DNA from: Neoconidiobolus thromboides FSU 785
Taxonomy: Eukaryota; Entomophthoromycota; Entomophthoromycetes; Entomophthorales; Neoconidiobolaceae
Length of the DNA stretch: 64,000 nucleotides
Assembly (NCBI GenBank): GCA_025603075.1
Contig: MU626370.1
Location: 1 to 64,000, forward strand
Reading direction: 5' to 3'
The notes below the pieces were generated by a model. It searched no databases, was not told the DNA's origin, and saw only the letters and a program-made list of their open reading frames with translations. Below, piece by piece: positions 1-10,686 of the stretch (positions are counted from its first letter, which is position 1; each line of letters starts with the position of its first letter). The position numbers and the translations under genes were made by a program.

Positions 1-25
1 ATACTCACCACTATACTACCCGAGA
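1..25 (-). tRNA. tRNA-Asp, 5' part only (cut by window edge)
   Basis: Read on the minus strand, these 25 bases are identical to the first 25 bases of the complete tRNA-Asp(GTC) at 10306-10377: acceptor strand TCTCGGG, then the D-arm. The rest lies outside the window. The 5' flank is also shared with the other copy. Confidence 0.85.
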
Positions 26-340
26 TTAATATATTATTGTAATTTTTTTATTTAATTTATTAATTTTATTGCACTTAAAAAATTGAAGGTACACTAGCTA
101 ACATATAAGGATCCTGCATTTTATTTTTTATTTGTAAGATCATTAAAAATATTAACAAGTAATAATTTTTTAGATTTAAAGTAAAGAGTCTTATATTATA
201 AATATATATGTAAATTAATGTCAAATACTCTAATGATTTATAAAATTAAAATAAAAAAATATACTAAGTTAGCTTAAGTTACCATTGTTATAAAATTTAA
301 TAACAACATCGATACTTATTTAATAACTCTTTGTTATATG
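1..340. repeat. Left arm of inverted duplication (tRNA-Asp 5' end plus flank)
   Basis: This stretch is about 95% identical by eye to the reverse complement of 9995-10330. Differences are scattered substitutions and a few small indels. It covers the tRNA-Asp 5' part and about 310 bp of its upstream flank. Visible homology stops where a short hairpin element begins at about 336, a position with no element in the other arm. Confidence 0.9.
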
Positions 341-438
341 AAGATGTTTTCTTTGGCTTCATTTTTTCCATCTTTCAAGCGCTATTTGAGTGGAAAATTT
401 TTAGTAAAATTCTCAAATATAAAAATACATCTCTATAT
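336..438 (+). mobile_element. Short hairpin element (MITE-like), copy 1
   Basis: It opens with ATATGAAGATGTTTT, carries the core AAGCGCTATTTGAGTGGAAAA and closes with ACATCTCTATAT. It sits at the end of the left arm of the tRNA-Asp inverted duplication; the matching site near 9995 is empty, so it appears to have inserted after the duplication. Confidence 0.75.
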
Positions 439-850
439 TATTAATTTAAATCCTTTATTTATTGTCTTTAAAGATATTAAATTGATTTTACTTACCAGCT
501 GAGTTAATTTCAATCACCAGACCTAGAAATATAACAATCTTTTTACTAGAAAGCTATCAAAATATCACTTTTAATTATTCTTTATTCAACAGATTATTTC
601 CTTCAATTTACAGTAGTCATCATCCTTATTAGACAGGTTCAACTCAATATAATATTAAATAAAAACGTTTCTAACAAAGAACTTTCTAATAAGTACTTAA
701 TTTTTAAAATCATGTTTTTTACTAAATGTTTACCATAATTTAGAAAGCCTGGCTTGTGATATGCTATTTTGTATACTTTGAGTACACAAATTTTAATGAG
801 TATCATATTGGTAATATAAAAAAACGTTTTTTTAAAATAGAATAAGCATT

Positions 851-944
851 TGGGGATGTACTTTTTCGTTTAACAATTTTACTAATAATTTTTCTGCTCA
901 AATAGCGCTTAAAAGGTGAAAAAAGTGAAGTCAAAAACACCATG
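851..944 (-). mobile_element. Short hairpin element, copy 2a (first unit of a dimer)
   Basis: Complementary orientation: TGGGGATGT start, CTCAAATAGCGCTTAAAA core, end in AACACCATG. It runs directly into copy 2b with no spacer, the terminus being shared between the two units. Confidence 0.75.
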
Positions 945-1049
945 TGGGGATGTATTTTTTTGTCTAAGAACTTTACTAACAATCTTTCTGCTCAAATAGC
1001 GCTTAAAAAATGGAAAAAGTAATGAAACCAAAAAAAACATCCCCATGTA
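945..1049 (-). mobile_element. Short hairpin element, copy 2b (second unit of a dimer)
   Basis: Full-length unit in the same orientation as copy 2a, beginning TGGGGATGTATTTT and ending ACATCCCCATGTA. Together with 2a it forms a head-to-tail dimer. Confidence 0.78.
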
Positions 1050-2525
1050 GTGATGTAGTAATAAATAAAAGTGAACTTATATCAGAGTTTCTTTTGTTGA
1101 TTTTTAAAACTTAATTTTAGAGGATAACGTTTTTTATGAAACATGATAAACCTGGGTAGTAATGTTTCTTAGAGGATCATACAACTTGGCTCTAATCCCC
1201 ATGGTGTAAAAGCTTTAGCCAAATGACTTTCTAATCTCATTTATAGTATTGCTTTGAATTAAAAAGTCACTTTCCCTTCAAGATTTAAGGTTTAAAAAAA
1301 CATAATAAACTTTGATTTTCCTATTGTTAACTGATCTTAATTATATTGGGATGATTGTCCTTTTCGAGAAAATTAATGTTGCTGCTATATATCTTAACAA
1401 TTTTTTTATACACACGGATGGATCAGTCTAAGACCTTTACCCTTAAATAAATAACCACTTTGCTTCTAAACTAATTTAAAATCAGTGTTGTTTAAAATTG
1501 TCTTAATAAAAAACTTATAAAAAAGTTTAATATCGTAAATGTTGAGATAAAAATGAAGTTAACTCTTTTCTCATTTGAAGGTGGAGTTTATTTTAACTTG
1601 CTAAATCTTTACGAGAAATACTACAGACACAGTATTATTTAAAATAAAATTATTTTCTAAATAGGATGTATTTCAGTCTAGCTTAAAAAATCACAATGGT
1701 TGTCTATTTAAGGAGAGTAGTAGTAACTTGAAAATGAAAAAGCATCTGAAATTATTTTGGGCAGAACTGTAAAGTTGATTTAATTTTTTTTAAAATACGG
1801 AGTAATTAACGTGTTATTTAGGAGAAATAGCTTGTACCATAACCTTACAGTTCAAAACCTCACTAACGATATTATTTTGGCAATAGACCCATAATTTCAA
1901 ACCATACCTTTTGATTAAACATTCAACTTATAAGGAATCTTATATTTTACTTAAAAGCTATAAATAGTAGGAATAATTGGGTAATATTAAAAATGAAATT
2001 AGATATATATTAATTTATCCATCAATCTATTGTAAAAAGTATTAATTCATTGTATACTCTTTAATAAGTGCTTTATTAAATATTACTAAACAAAATATAA
2101 TGTACACTTATTACTTTATTATTCCCAACATTTAACTCATCTTTATTTAATTTTGCATGCATGAGAGTTTTTGCAATTTAATCTATAAGGTCATTAAACT
2201 GGTATAATAATAACAAGCTAGATAAAGTGATACAAATCATCACTATAGTTTGAGTTCCATTACTAAGTGTAATGATAAATGTTTATCCATAGAACGTCAC
2301 ATTTTTGCATAATAGAACTTGACCAAAATCGAAAATAAGGTGTAAAAAAGTTATTTATTAAAAAAAAAGAGTGTATATTTTAAGAAAACAAAAGTAGTTA
2401 ATAATTTTGTATCCAGCTTAAAATTTACTTAATGTAAAATTTTAACTTGATATAAAACAATAGATTGAAATAAACAAAACAGAGAGGAATGTGGGAAAAA
2501 TGGAAGATTTAAATAATACACTTAT

Positions 2526-3140
2526 TTAGCTTTTACCCCCACGTATTTTACGCATAAAATTAATCCAGGACGCTGATAAAAGTTGAGCAACATGATCAAA
2601 TATAGGACGAAATACATCAGGATGAGTACTATCATTTAAATCTAATAAGCAAGCTTCTTTAATTTTAGATGGTAAGTTTAATTCTAATGAGGAAGCCGGG
2701 TTAAGGAATAATTGAACAACTAAAGTAATCTCTTCATTAAAAGGTAACTCATTAGAACAAATAAATTCTAATTTAGGTTTCTTTTTGAAATTGAATAAAC
2801 CTTTAGACCATCGATTTTCATTAGCTGTTAATTTTAATATATGATGAGGTACTTCTAAAAAGATATCATAGCTATCGGTAATTGGAGAATCCAGACTAAG
2901 TAAATTGACTGTGGGTGGTGGTACTAAAGGTACAAAACCATTTGGTCCACATTTTTTAACTGTATAATAGCGCTTTTCATAATTAGAAAACCATAGATAA
3001 AATTCCATGTTTTCGGAACTATGTTCAAATTTAGTTAAATACTTTCGAAAGTTCTCGAAATAAGGTAAGGTCATTGGACTACCCTCTAGCACTTCTTCCA
3101 TCCTTATATTGGTAGTATCTAAAGCTACGGATAACATCAT
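2526..3140 (-). CDS. RGS-domain-like protein (regulator of G-protein signalling)
   Basis: Single-exon 204-residue protein. Residues 28-60 (FENFRKYL..., then ENMEFYLWFSNYEKRY) resemble the first helices of an RGS domain. Residues about 131-198 (SLELNLPSKI, then FRPIFDHVAQLL.ASWINFMR) resemble its C-terminal helices. About 70 residues, including a proline run, separate the halves, as in divergent fungal RGS domains with a long internal loop. RGS proteins speed GTP hydrolysis by G-alpha subunits downstream of seven-helix receptors; a receptor gene lies at 8798. No signal peptide or clear membrane span is visible. The start is the first of two tandem ATGs. The assignment rests on pattern only; a hypothetical protein is the alternative. 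Confidence 0.55.
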   Translation of the reverse strand: MMLSVALDTTNIRMEEVLEGSPMTLPYFENFRKYLTKFEHSSENMEFYLWFSNYEKRYYTVKKCGPNGFVPLVPPPTVNLLSLDSPITDSYDIFLEVPHHILKLTANENRWSKGLFNFKKKPKLEFICSNELPFNEEITLVVQLFLNPASSLELNLPSKIKEACLLDLNDSTHPDVFRPIFDHVAQLLSASWINFMRKIRGGKS

Positions 3141-5380
3141 TGATAAATAATTAAAAAAGATAGAAAAAATAAATTAGAATAAAAGAATTATGTTGAAAAA
3201 AATTTTCATTTGTCATTTATATTAAATTTTTCAACTACTAAAATTATCAAAGTACTGCAACTTTTAATAAATTAGTTATTCCAATGATTATTATGCCATA
3301 TCATTGGTTCAAGTGAGCTTCAACCATCCAATAAACTTTAAAAATAATGGTTATTTCTTTAATTAACTGGTTGAATCTTATGACTTTAGTTTCTTTTGCC
3401 AAATTATATAATGATTTGAATTAAAAATTAAGAACAAGTATTGATCCGCATAGCAAGTAATATCAAAGCACTTAACTAAGCAATGGCAAGGATTCTATGA
3501 GCAATTGCCTTTTATAAAGCAAGTAATAATGGGCTTGTATTATTTTTAAACATATTGACATTTTAATATCTTTAAATTAGTTTGATACTAAGATATATCC
3601 GTTTTCACATTCTAGGTACATCTATATTATCTTCATTACTGCTATTACTCCTGTTACTGATTAAGATAAAACTAATAACTTTAAAAAATGGATAATTTAT
3701 TTTTATAAGTCAACCATTGCAACCTATTTAGGTGGTAAATTAGCCATCATAATTCTTCCTAAATATTTTAATTGAATAGTTCAATAACGTCAAGAATAAG
3801 TTATTGTGGTTTGATATCAAATAGTTAACTACTATTATAACACAAAGTTACTAGTTCCTTCAAACTAGTGGTTGAACTAGTGGTAAAACAATTTACCATT
3901 GAAGATCAGGATATTGTCAGTTGTCCTAAAGGGTGAAGATTGGGAATTAATCATAATTGGAGTGGCCCAAAATTTTATAAAGGTCCAAAAGAATCTCGAC
4001 TCTAATTCTCTTTTAAACAATCTCATCAAAAATAGAGTCTTTGATCAAAGAGAACAAGTCAAAATCATTTACTAAACCTTTTGATTTACCAAGTATTAGA
4101 GTTATTATCTAGTTCTAGAATAAAGTTGTGACTCTCATATAAAGATTTAATGGCTTTACTCATAAACAAGACGTAAGACTATTTAAAGTAAAGCTTTATT
4201 AATTAATGTAGAAATATATTATTAATACTTTATTTTGTTTCAAAAAATGCACATCTAGAATGGAGTTGGTTTTAAATTTAAATTTACTTTATTTCAATTA
4301 AATGGAAATCATCTTAATTTAAATAGCATAGTTTGTTAGTTTAGATGGGAAATTTGCAATGAGGAAATTAGCGTAATCTTCAGTATTCATAACAGCTTCA
4401 AACATATATAATAACATATCGGATACAATTACATCCAACACCAGAATCACTGAAATTCTAGACTCAATAGCTTTGCACTCTCATGTTTATTACTAGTATA
4501 CTTTTTATTGGTTAATAATGTTATAAACCATGAGAAATTTGGATAATAAGTACTTTGTTTTAACTTAAATGTAAGTTTTATTATTTAAATTTGGAGTTTT
4601 ATAAAATATAATCATATTTCGCGATTTTAATACTGTAACAACGTTTTATTCATAGTATATCAAACTGAATCAATTATAAATTGCGTTTAAATTGAGCAAG
4701 TAACACATATTTGCTTTAAAATTATTGATTTTACTATTAGATAAATATATAATACTCTTTACTATTAATAACTTGAAGTAATAAACGATATGAGAGTGCT
4801 TTTTTTGACTTTATTATTTTTTCCATTTTTTAAGCGCTATTTGAGTAGAAAACTTGTTAGTAAATTCTTAAACACAAAAATACATCTCCATATACTAAAG
4901 AAGTATGTTTTTTTGATCTGATTTTTTTTAGAACTTTTAGTATACAAGCTTGTTTTTGATAAAAATTTACATAACTATCAAAAAGTGTTTTAGTTTGAGA
5001 ATATTTACTTTGTTTTATATATATATTTAATATACTAAATTTTAAAATTAAATTAAGTGGTGATAGTAAAAAATAGAGGAGTATTATCAAACAAGGGTCC
5101 TAAGTAATAAATGTGTTAAGCTTTGATTTTTTAATTGATCTTTTATTATTAGACCATTATACTTGTTTTTATTTTATCAAGTTTTCTATATAAATATATA
5201 TTTTTGTTTAAAATTAAAATTAGGTTTTGTATAGTTAAAGCATATAAAACTGTTTAAAAATATTGTAATCCTTTAATGAAATTTTAAATTAACTTAAGAG
5301 TAAAATTAATTAAAAAAATTGCATATTGTTGATGACCAATTATTTTTAAGAAGATTATGTAATTCAAAAAATAATGAACT
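3141..5380. other. Intergenic stretch with one short element
   Basis: AT-rich, no supportable gene. A hairpin element lies at 4788-4895. The segment 3290-4150 is less AT-biased and may be remnant transposon DNA, but no family can be named. Confidence 0.45.
4788..4895 (+). mobile_element. Short hairpin element, copy 3
   Basis: ATATGAGAGTGCTTTTTTTG start, TTTTCCATTTTTTAAGCGCT core, ACATCTCCATAT end. A minus-strand open frame at 4857-5090 starts beyond it and ends inside it, and is not regarded as a gene. Confidence 0.8.
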
Positions 5381-7443
5381 ATGAGCAGTAAATTAAAGCC
5401 AGTAATTATTTTTCTCTATTTTAAAATGAAAATTCGATTTTATTTTTCACTATTAAATTTAATTGCTGGTCATTTTTTATTGCGATGGTAGTGCCTCTTT
5501 CTATATTAATATTTTATTTTTAACCTTTATTTAGGATACCAGCTCGATTATTAGCTATGCTTCTTCCATTTTCTTTTACTTATTTTATTATAATATTGAT
5601 TAAAGAAATGATGAATGTTAATAAAAATAACAAAGATAAGAGTGGAATAGCGAATGTCAAGGAATTGGATGATGATAGTGTTAAAATGAATTCAAAAAAA
5701 GAAATTAAAGAAATAAAGGAACAAGAAGGATTGAGGAAACGAAAAGGGAATGAAAAGGATAATAGTGTTACTGAAGAAGTGAGAGAAATAAAAAAAAAAT
5801 CAAGCAAAAATTACATATATAAATGGTTTTTGGGTATCAATTTAATATTACATTTACTTGGTTTTATAATGATCTTGGACTTTGTGTTTTATCCCATGTA
5901 CTTCGAACCATTTAATGGATTAGCATTTACAAGAGTAACTTATTTAAGTCACAATTATGTGAATTTATTTTTAAGGGTACCAAGAGAAGGTAAATATCAA
6001 GTATATTTTAAAAACAACACCGAGTATTACTTAGCTAACGAAATGGAATTAATCGAAGGAAAAGATTTTACTAATATTATTCAAGTGGATAATTTATTAT
6101 CAGATACTAAATATGACTATAAAGTGGTTAAAAATGGAATTAATATATTTGATAAAGAGTATCATTTCATTACTCATCCTATACCATATTCTGAGAATAG
6201 CTTTTATTTTATGGCTGGTTCTTGTATTAAACGTCAATTCCCTTATATCCCTGGAAATACTAAAGAACTAAAAGGAATTCAAAGTTTAAATCAACTAAAA
6301 GCCAACTTCTTTTTCTTTTTAGGGGATTTTATCTATGCTGGTAAATTAGTTATATTCATTCTGTTTTATTATTTAATATAATTTTGTTTATTTTTAAATT
6401 ACAGATGTGCCTATTTATTTAAGTTCTAGTTTAAATACATATCGTATGTTTTATCGCCAAATTTATCAAGATCAAAATGTATTAAAATGGATTAATAATA
6501 TGCCCCTTTTTCATATTTATGATGATCATGAAGTGAGTTTTATAACAATAATAATGGATAATAATTTAGTTTAATTATAATTAGATTAAAAATAATTGGA
6601 ACAAAAATTTAGAAGATCCATATCCTCAAGCGATAACAGCCTACTCTGAATATCAAGGATTAGGTCCATATATAGTTAATAATAACTCTGAATTACCAAA
6701 AACATATTATACAATGACATATGGCAATGTAAGATATTTTGTAATGGATACAAGACGCTACAGAACAATTGATAGTATGCTTGGTCAACAACAAAAGAGA
6801 GAGATGATTGATTATTTTTTAAAAGATCAAATTAAATTTCAATTTAATTTTATTATATCATCTGTTCCTTTAACCCAAAATTGGCAAGGTTATGATCCAA
6901 AACAAGATACTTGGAAAGGCTATTTAAAAGAAAGAGAAGAGATTTTATTGAATTTAAAAGATATCAATAATTTGTTTTTTATTTCAGGGGTAATTATTAT
7001 TATTATTATATTATTGTTGTTTACATTGTTCTTAGGATCGACATGAATTAGCAGTAGTTAATCTACCTTATGATAAAATTGAATTTTCTTTATCACCTAT
7101 CAATCAATTTTATGCTCCATTAACAACCTTTAATACTCAAGATCCTAATTTGGACTCAACTATATTTTATCAACGACAAGGAAATAATAAATTTGGCCAA
7201 TTCTATATTAATACAAAGCAAAATCAATCGATTTTAGCAACAATAGTTTATTCTGATAGATTAACTAAAAACAATTATTTTAAGGAAATAGATAGGTTTA
7301 ATTCGACAACATTAAATGAAGCAAAAGTATTGTTTAATTTTGAATATTGGAAATATAAGGATGTAGAGCAATTTTTGGAAAAGGCTTTTAGTGCAAAGGA
7401 AATTTACCCAGTGTTTATTTTTTTATTTAATGGTAAAATGTAA
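5381..7443 (+). CDS. Membrane-anchored PhoD-type phosphatase, five exons
   Basis: Predicted metallophosphatase of the PhoD family (phosphoesters, bimetal centre). Exons deduced: 5381-5487, 5535-6340, 6405-6532, 6585-6989, 7036-7443, giving 617 residues in one frame. Joins restore family motifs: GDFIYA|DVP across intron 2, IYDDHE|IKNNW across intron 3 and FFISG|DRHE across intron 4; MAGSCIKR, YFVMDTRRYR and SSVPLTQNW lie within exons. Two hydrophobic segments near the N-terminus flank a lysine/glutamate-rich loop (around GLRKRKGNEKD), so the enzyme is probably membrane-tethered, with a beta-sandwich-like N-domain before the catalytic part. Start 5381 is the first in-frame ATG after a stop; 5426 is a second option. 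The 47-nt first intron adds N-terminal sequence not obvious from the long exon alone. Family confident, substrate unknown. Confidence 0.85.
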
Positions 7444-8797
7444 TATTTTTTTGAATAATATTAAAAGAGTTATTTGTGTTGTTTGAGTTTTTAAGGGTTG
7501 TTTTTAAATATATTTTTATTTATTCTAAATAATCAAGTAAATATTTAATAATAATGATAATAGGAATATCGATATTAAATTATAAATTCTATGATAATTC
7601 TATTAGAAAGATATAGAGCAAACAGCCAAAATTAAATTATAAACTAGATAGAGGCAGTAATAAATTTAAATTCTATTAATTTTTAAAATTGGGAAGTTAA
7701 TTTCTTTAGAAACCCAGTTTTACTTGTCTACCTATTCATGAAAAAGCGATGTTTATTTTTAAGAAAAATAGTATTAAAATATAAAAACATAAAATCAAGA
7801 AACATAACAGAGCATCTAATTATAAATATTTAACCAATATAAACTTTGATTATGTATTTTTTATATATATTTATATTTATGAATAGATGAAATATACTTG
7901 TAAATACCACAAATCTGAATAATAAATGAGGAATTGTTTGTAATAAAATATTAGAGTTATATTGAGGTTTTTTTAAAAATGTGGGTCTTAAATAAACTAA
8001 ACGATCATGTTTTTTAAACATTGATAAAAAAATAATAGTATAGTTATTTAATTTATTGCTTTGTAACATATATACTAAAAAGTAAAATAGAATAAAAAAT
8101 AAACTTTCACAAAACTAATAATTAACAGATAAATCACATATTAAAGTGTCAATAGTTGTATAACAAATTGATGAAAATAAAAGAATTATATTTTTTTAAT
8201 GTAATTACTCAATTCTGTATTATATAATACATAAGATGAAATGACTATTTTAAATTTAATTTTATACCAAATAATAAAATAATATTATAATAAAAGAGCC
8301 AATAATAATAAAATAGGTTCCCGTACTATACAAATAAATACAAAGACTAAAAATGTAATATATTAAATAAGTAACTTAATCTAAATGTTTCAATGTTTTA
8401 AAAAAGTATTACATTCAATGGTCATCAGACCAAAATTGATTCAGCTGATAAGATAAACTAATTAATTACATTTTAAAAAAACAGTGAAAAAGAGTAGTTA
8501 CATAATAACATTAAGATAACAAACAATAAACAACTATCTATTTTATAGTATAAAAAGTTAAAACACTGTTTATAGCGGAATAATAAAGCAATTGACAATA
8601 CAGTCTCTATTAAATGACTTTGTATCTAATAAGATTTAAATTAACATATTTGTAACTATTTGATATAATAACCAAGTTAGTTTAGATCATTGTTTAAAAT
8701 GTTCTTATCTCATCAATATATATAATAGCATTTAACAAAAACATATCAAAATTTATTTTTTACATTATATCATTTTATCTTATTTCAATCTTAAACA
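7444..8797. other. AT-rich intergenic stretch
   Basis: No supportable gene. A 79-codon minus-strand frame at 7830-8069 has low-complexity composition and no recognisable motif. The receptor's likely TATA box is at the right end. Confidence 0.5.
8715..8727 (+). promoter_or_regulatory. Possible TATA box of the receptor gene
   Basis: ATATATATAATA lies about 75 bp before the ATG at 8798. In such AT-rich DNA this is only suggestive. Confidence 0.35.
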
Positions 8798-9838
8798 ATG
8801 CCATTAACACCAGGTCAAAGTATACAAATAGTAATAGCGGTGATAGGTTTAATATTAAATTTACTTGTAGGCTGGGTAGTAAGCTATGGTTTAAAATTAA
8901 AGAGTACGGATTTAGTATTGATATTAATCATTGCTATTGGAGATAGTTATTATTACTTACATAATATAATACGAATGGTATTAGTAGGTACTGGTTATTT
9001 AATAGTGAATCCTAAAATACTGAACCCCACTCCTAGTTGGTGGTGTCATTTCGATGCTACTGTTGATATGACAGTCTATTTATTTTGTATTGAATTAGTA
9101 GCTATCTTGAGTTTTATGCGTTATTTAAGTATTTGTAAAAAAATGACATATAATCCAAAATTATGGTATGGTTTAAGTTTACTATCTTTTCTCTCTAATC
9201 TTGGGTTTTCATTAGCTTATATTATTAATGGATTTTATAAATGGTCAGATACTGAACTAGTCTGTGTGCCTACAAAAAACCCAGAGACTTGGGATAATTT
9301 ATTTGAAACTTACTATTATTTAACATTTGGTACTTATGTTGTACGTTCCATTATTTCTTTATTAGTGATTTCATTTTCGTATTTTAACATGACTTCGTCT
9401 TATTATCAAGTGATATCCTCCTCTGGCACCATGCTATTGAAAGATGCCAATTCATCTACTCATGTTGAACAAACAAATCCAGCAGTTCAAACCTCACGCT
9501 ATGTTTCTAATAATATTGAGCAAGATTATACAAGTCAACAAAAGATCATACGTAATCAAAAATGGCTAACAGTAATTAAATTAATGGGTGCTGTTTTCGC
9601 TTATTCTATCTCTGTGATCCCAGATATGGTTTTAAATATATTAATTCTTTTATCCAATAATTTAATTAATTTAAATATTGATTATACCATTCCTGTGGTC
9701 ACTAGTCTGCTATTAAGTTGTTATGGTTTGATTAATGCAGTATTTGTGTTGTCGTCGCATGACCCTTCAAGACGTTATTTGTTATTTAAAATGGAGTGTT
9801 TAATCACTGATTTTAAAGTTCTATTAAATTTGGGATAG
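8798..9838 (+). CDS. Seven-helix receptor of rhodopsin-like (class A) type
   Basis: Intronless, 346 residues with seven hydrophobic segments. Class A features: helix 1 with a leucine-rich GLILNLLVGWVV; helix 2 LILIIAIGD with its conserved acidic residue; WWC before helix 3; FMRYLSIC at the end of helix 3 in the D/ERY position (arginine kept, acidic residue replaced); and a cysteine (LVCVPT) in the second extracellular loop that could pair with the helix 3 cysteine. A polar third loop (about residues 200-250) precedes helix 6. Helix 7 has a degenerate NPxxY-like region (SCYGLINAVFVL). It probably couples to a heterotrimeric G protein at the plasma membrane; ligand unknown. Rhodopsin-like receptors are rare in fungi but known from some early-diverging lineages. 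The RGS-like gene at 2526 is a plausible partner. Confidence 0.72.
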   Translation: MPLTPGQSIQIVIAVIGLILNLLVGWVVSYGLKLKSTDLVLILIIAIGDSYYYLHNIIRMVLVGTGYLIVNPKILNPTPSWWCHFDATVDMTVYLFCIELVAILSFMRYLSICKKMTYNPKLWYGLSLLSFLSNLGFSLAYIINGFYKWSDTELVCVPTKNPETWDNLFETYYYLTFGTYVVRSIISLLVISFSYFNMTSSYYQVISSSGTMLLKDANSSTHVEQTNPAVQTSRYVSNNIEQDYTSQQKIIRNQKWLTVIKLMGAVFAYSISVIPDMVLNILILLSNNLINLNIDYTIPVVTSLLLSCYGLINAVFVLSSHDPSRRYLLFKMECLITDFKVLLNLG

Positions 9839-9994
9839 TTTCAAGTCTTTTTATATCTTTGAAGCTTCAACGGTGTATTTGAATCTGTTTAATATTAATA
9901 TAGCAATATCACAATTTTATGGCTCAAAATTTGATGTTTAAAAAAATAAAAAATAAAGTTGTTATTTTATTTTTATATTAAAATATATCATTAT

Positions 9995-10330
9995 CATATA
10001 ATAAAGAGTTATTAAATAAGTATCGATATTGCTGTTAAATTTTATAACAATGATAACTTAAACTAACTTAGTATATTTTTTTATTTTAATTTTATAAATC
10101 ATTAGAGTATTTGACATTAATTTACATATATATTTATAATATAAGACTCTACTTTAAATCTAAAAAATTATCATTTGTCAATATTTTTAATGATCTTAAA
10201 TAAAAAATAAAATGTAGCATTCTTATATGTTAGCCAGTGTACCTTCAATTTTTTAAGTGCAATAAAATTAATAAATTAAATAAAAAAATTACAATAATAT
10301 ATTAATCTCGGGTAGTATAGTGGTGAGTAT
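9995..10330. repeat. Right arm of inverted duplication (tRNA-Asp flank)
   Basis: Reverse-complement match to 1-340, ending inside tRNA-Asp because the partner is cut by the window edge. The arm contains no hairpin element. The true duplication may extend further to the right. Confidence 0.9.
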
Positions 10331-10377
10331 CCCCGCCTGTCACGCGGGAGACCGGGGTTCAATTCCCCGCTCGAGAG
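10306..10377 (+). tRNA. tRNA-Asp (GTC)
   Basis: 72 nt. Acceptor TCTCGGG pairs with CTCGAGA (one G-T). The anticodon stem CCCGC/GCGGG encloses loop CTGTCAC with GTC at 10339-10341. The T-arm has GGTTCAATTCC and the discriminator base is G, as usual for Asp. No intron. Confidence 0.97.
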
Positions 10378-10579
10378 TATATCACTTTTCTTTTATGAAA
10401 TCAAACACAACGGGATAGCTATTTTAAAACAAGTAGTGACATTTGATGTAATAGTTTTATAAAGACATACAAAATGATTGATTTGTTATTTAAACAGTAT
10501 TAAAAATTCATTGTTTGACTTCAAATATTGATTTAAAAACTTTCAGGTTTAAAATGATAAACGAGTTATTTTTGAGTTA

Positions 10580-10686
10580 ATATGAGAAAGTATTTTTTGT
10601 TTAAGGATTTTACTAGCAATCTTTTCACTCAAATAGCCTCTAAAAAATGGAAAAAGTAATGAAATCGAAAAAAACATCCCCCTATT
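10580..10686 (-). mobile_element. Short hairpin element, copy 4
   Basis: ATATGAGAAAGTATTTTTTG start, degenerate core CTCAAATAGCCTCTAAAA, ACATCCCCCTATT end, 200 bp after the tRNA-Asp gene. Confidence 0.75.

Larger units (their letters stand above)
439..2525. other. AT-rich intergenic stretch
   Basis: Apart from the element dimer at 851-1049 I see no convincing open frame, RNA gene or splice-joined exon. The stretch around 1130-1420 is slightly less AT-rich and could be decayed transposon sequence, but I cannot assign it. Confidence 0.5.

Noticed and set aside
4857-5090. 77-codon minus-strand frame
   Set aside because: Ends inside a hairpin element and is low-complexity; no conserved motif.
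7830-8069. 79-codon minus-strand frame
   Set aside because: Composition is that of random AT-rich DNA, with no motif, splice context or neighbour logic.
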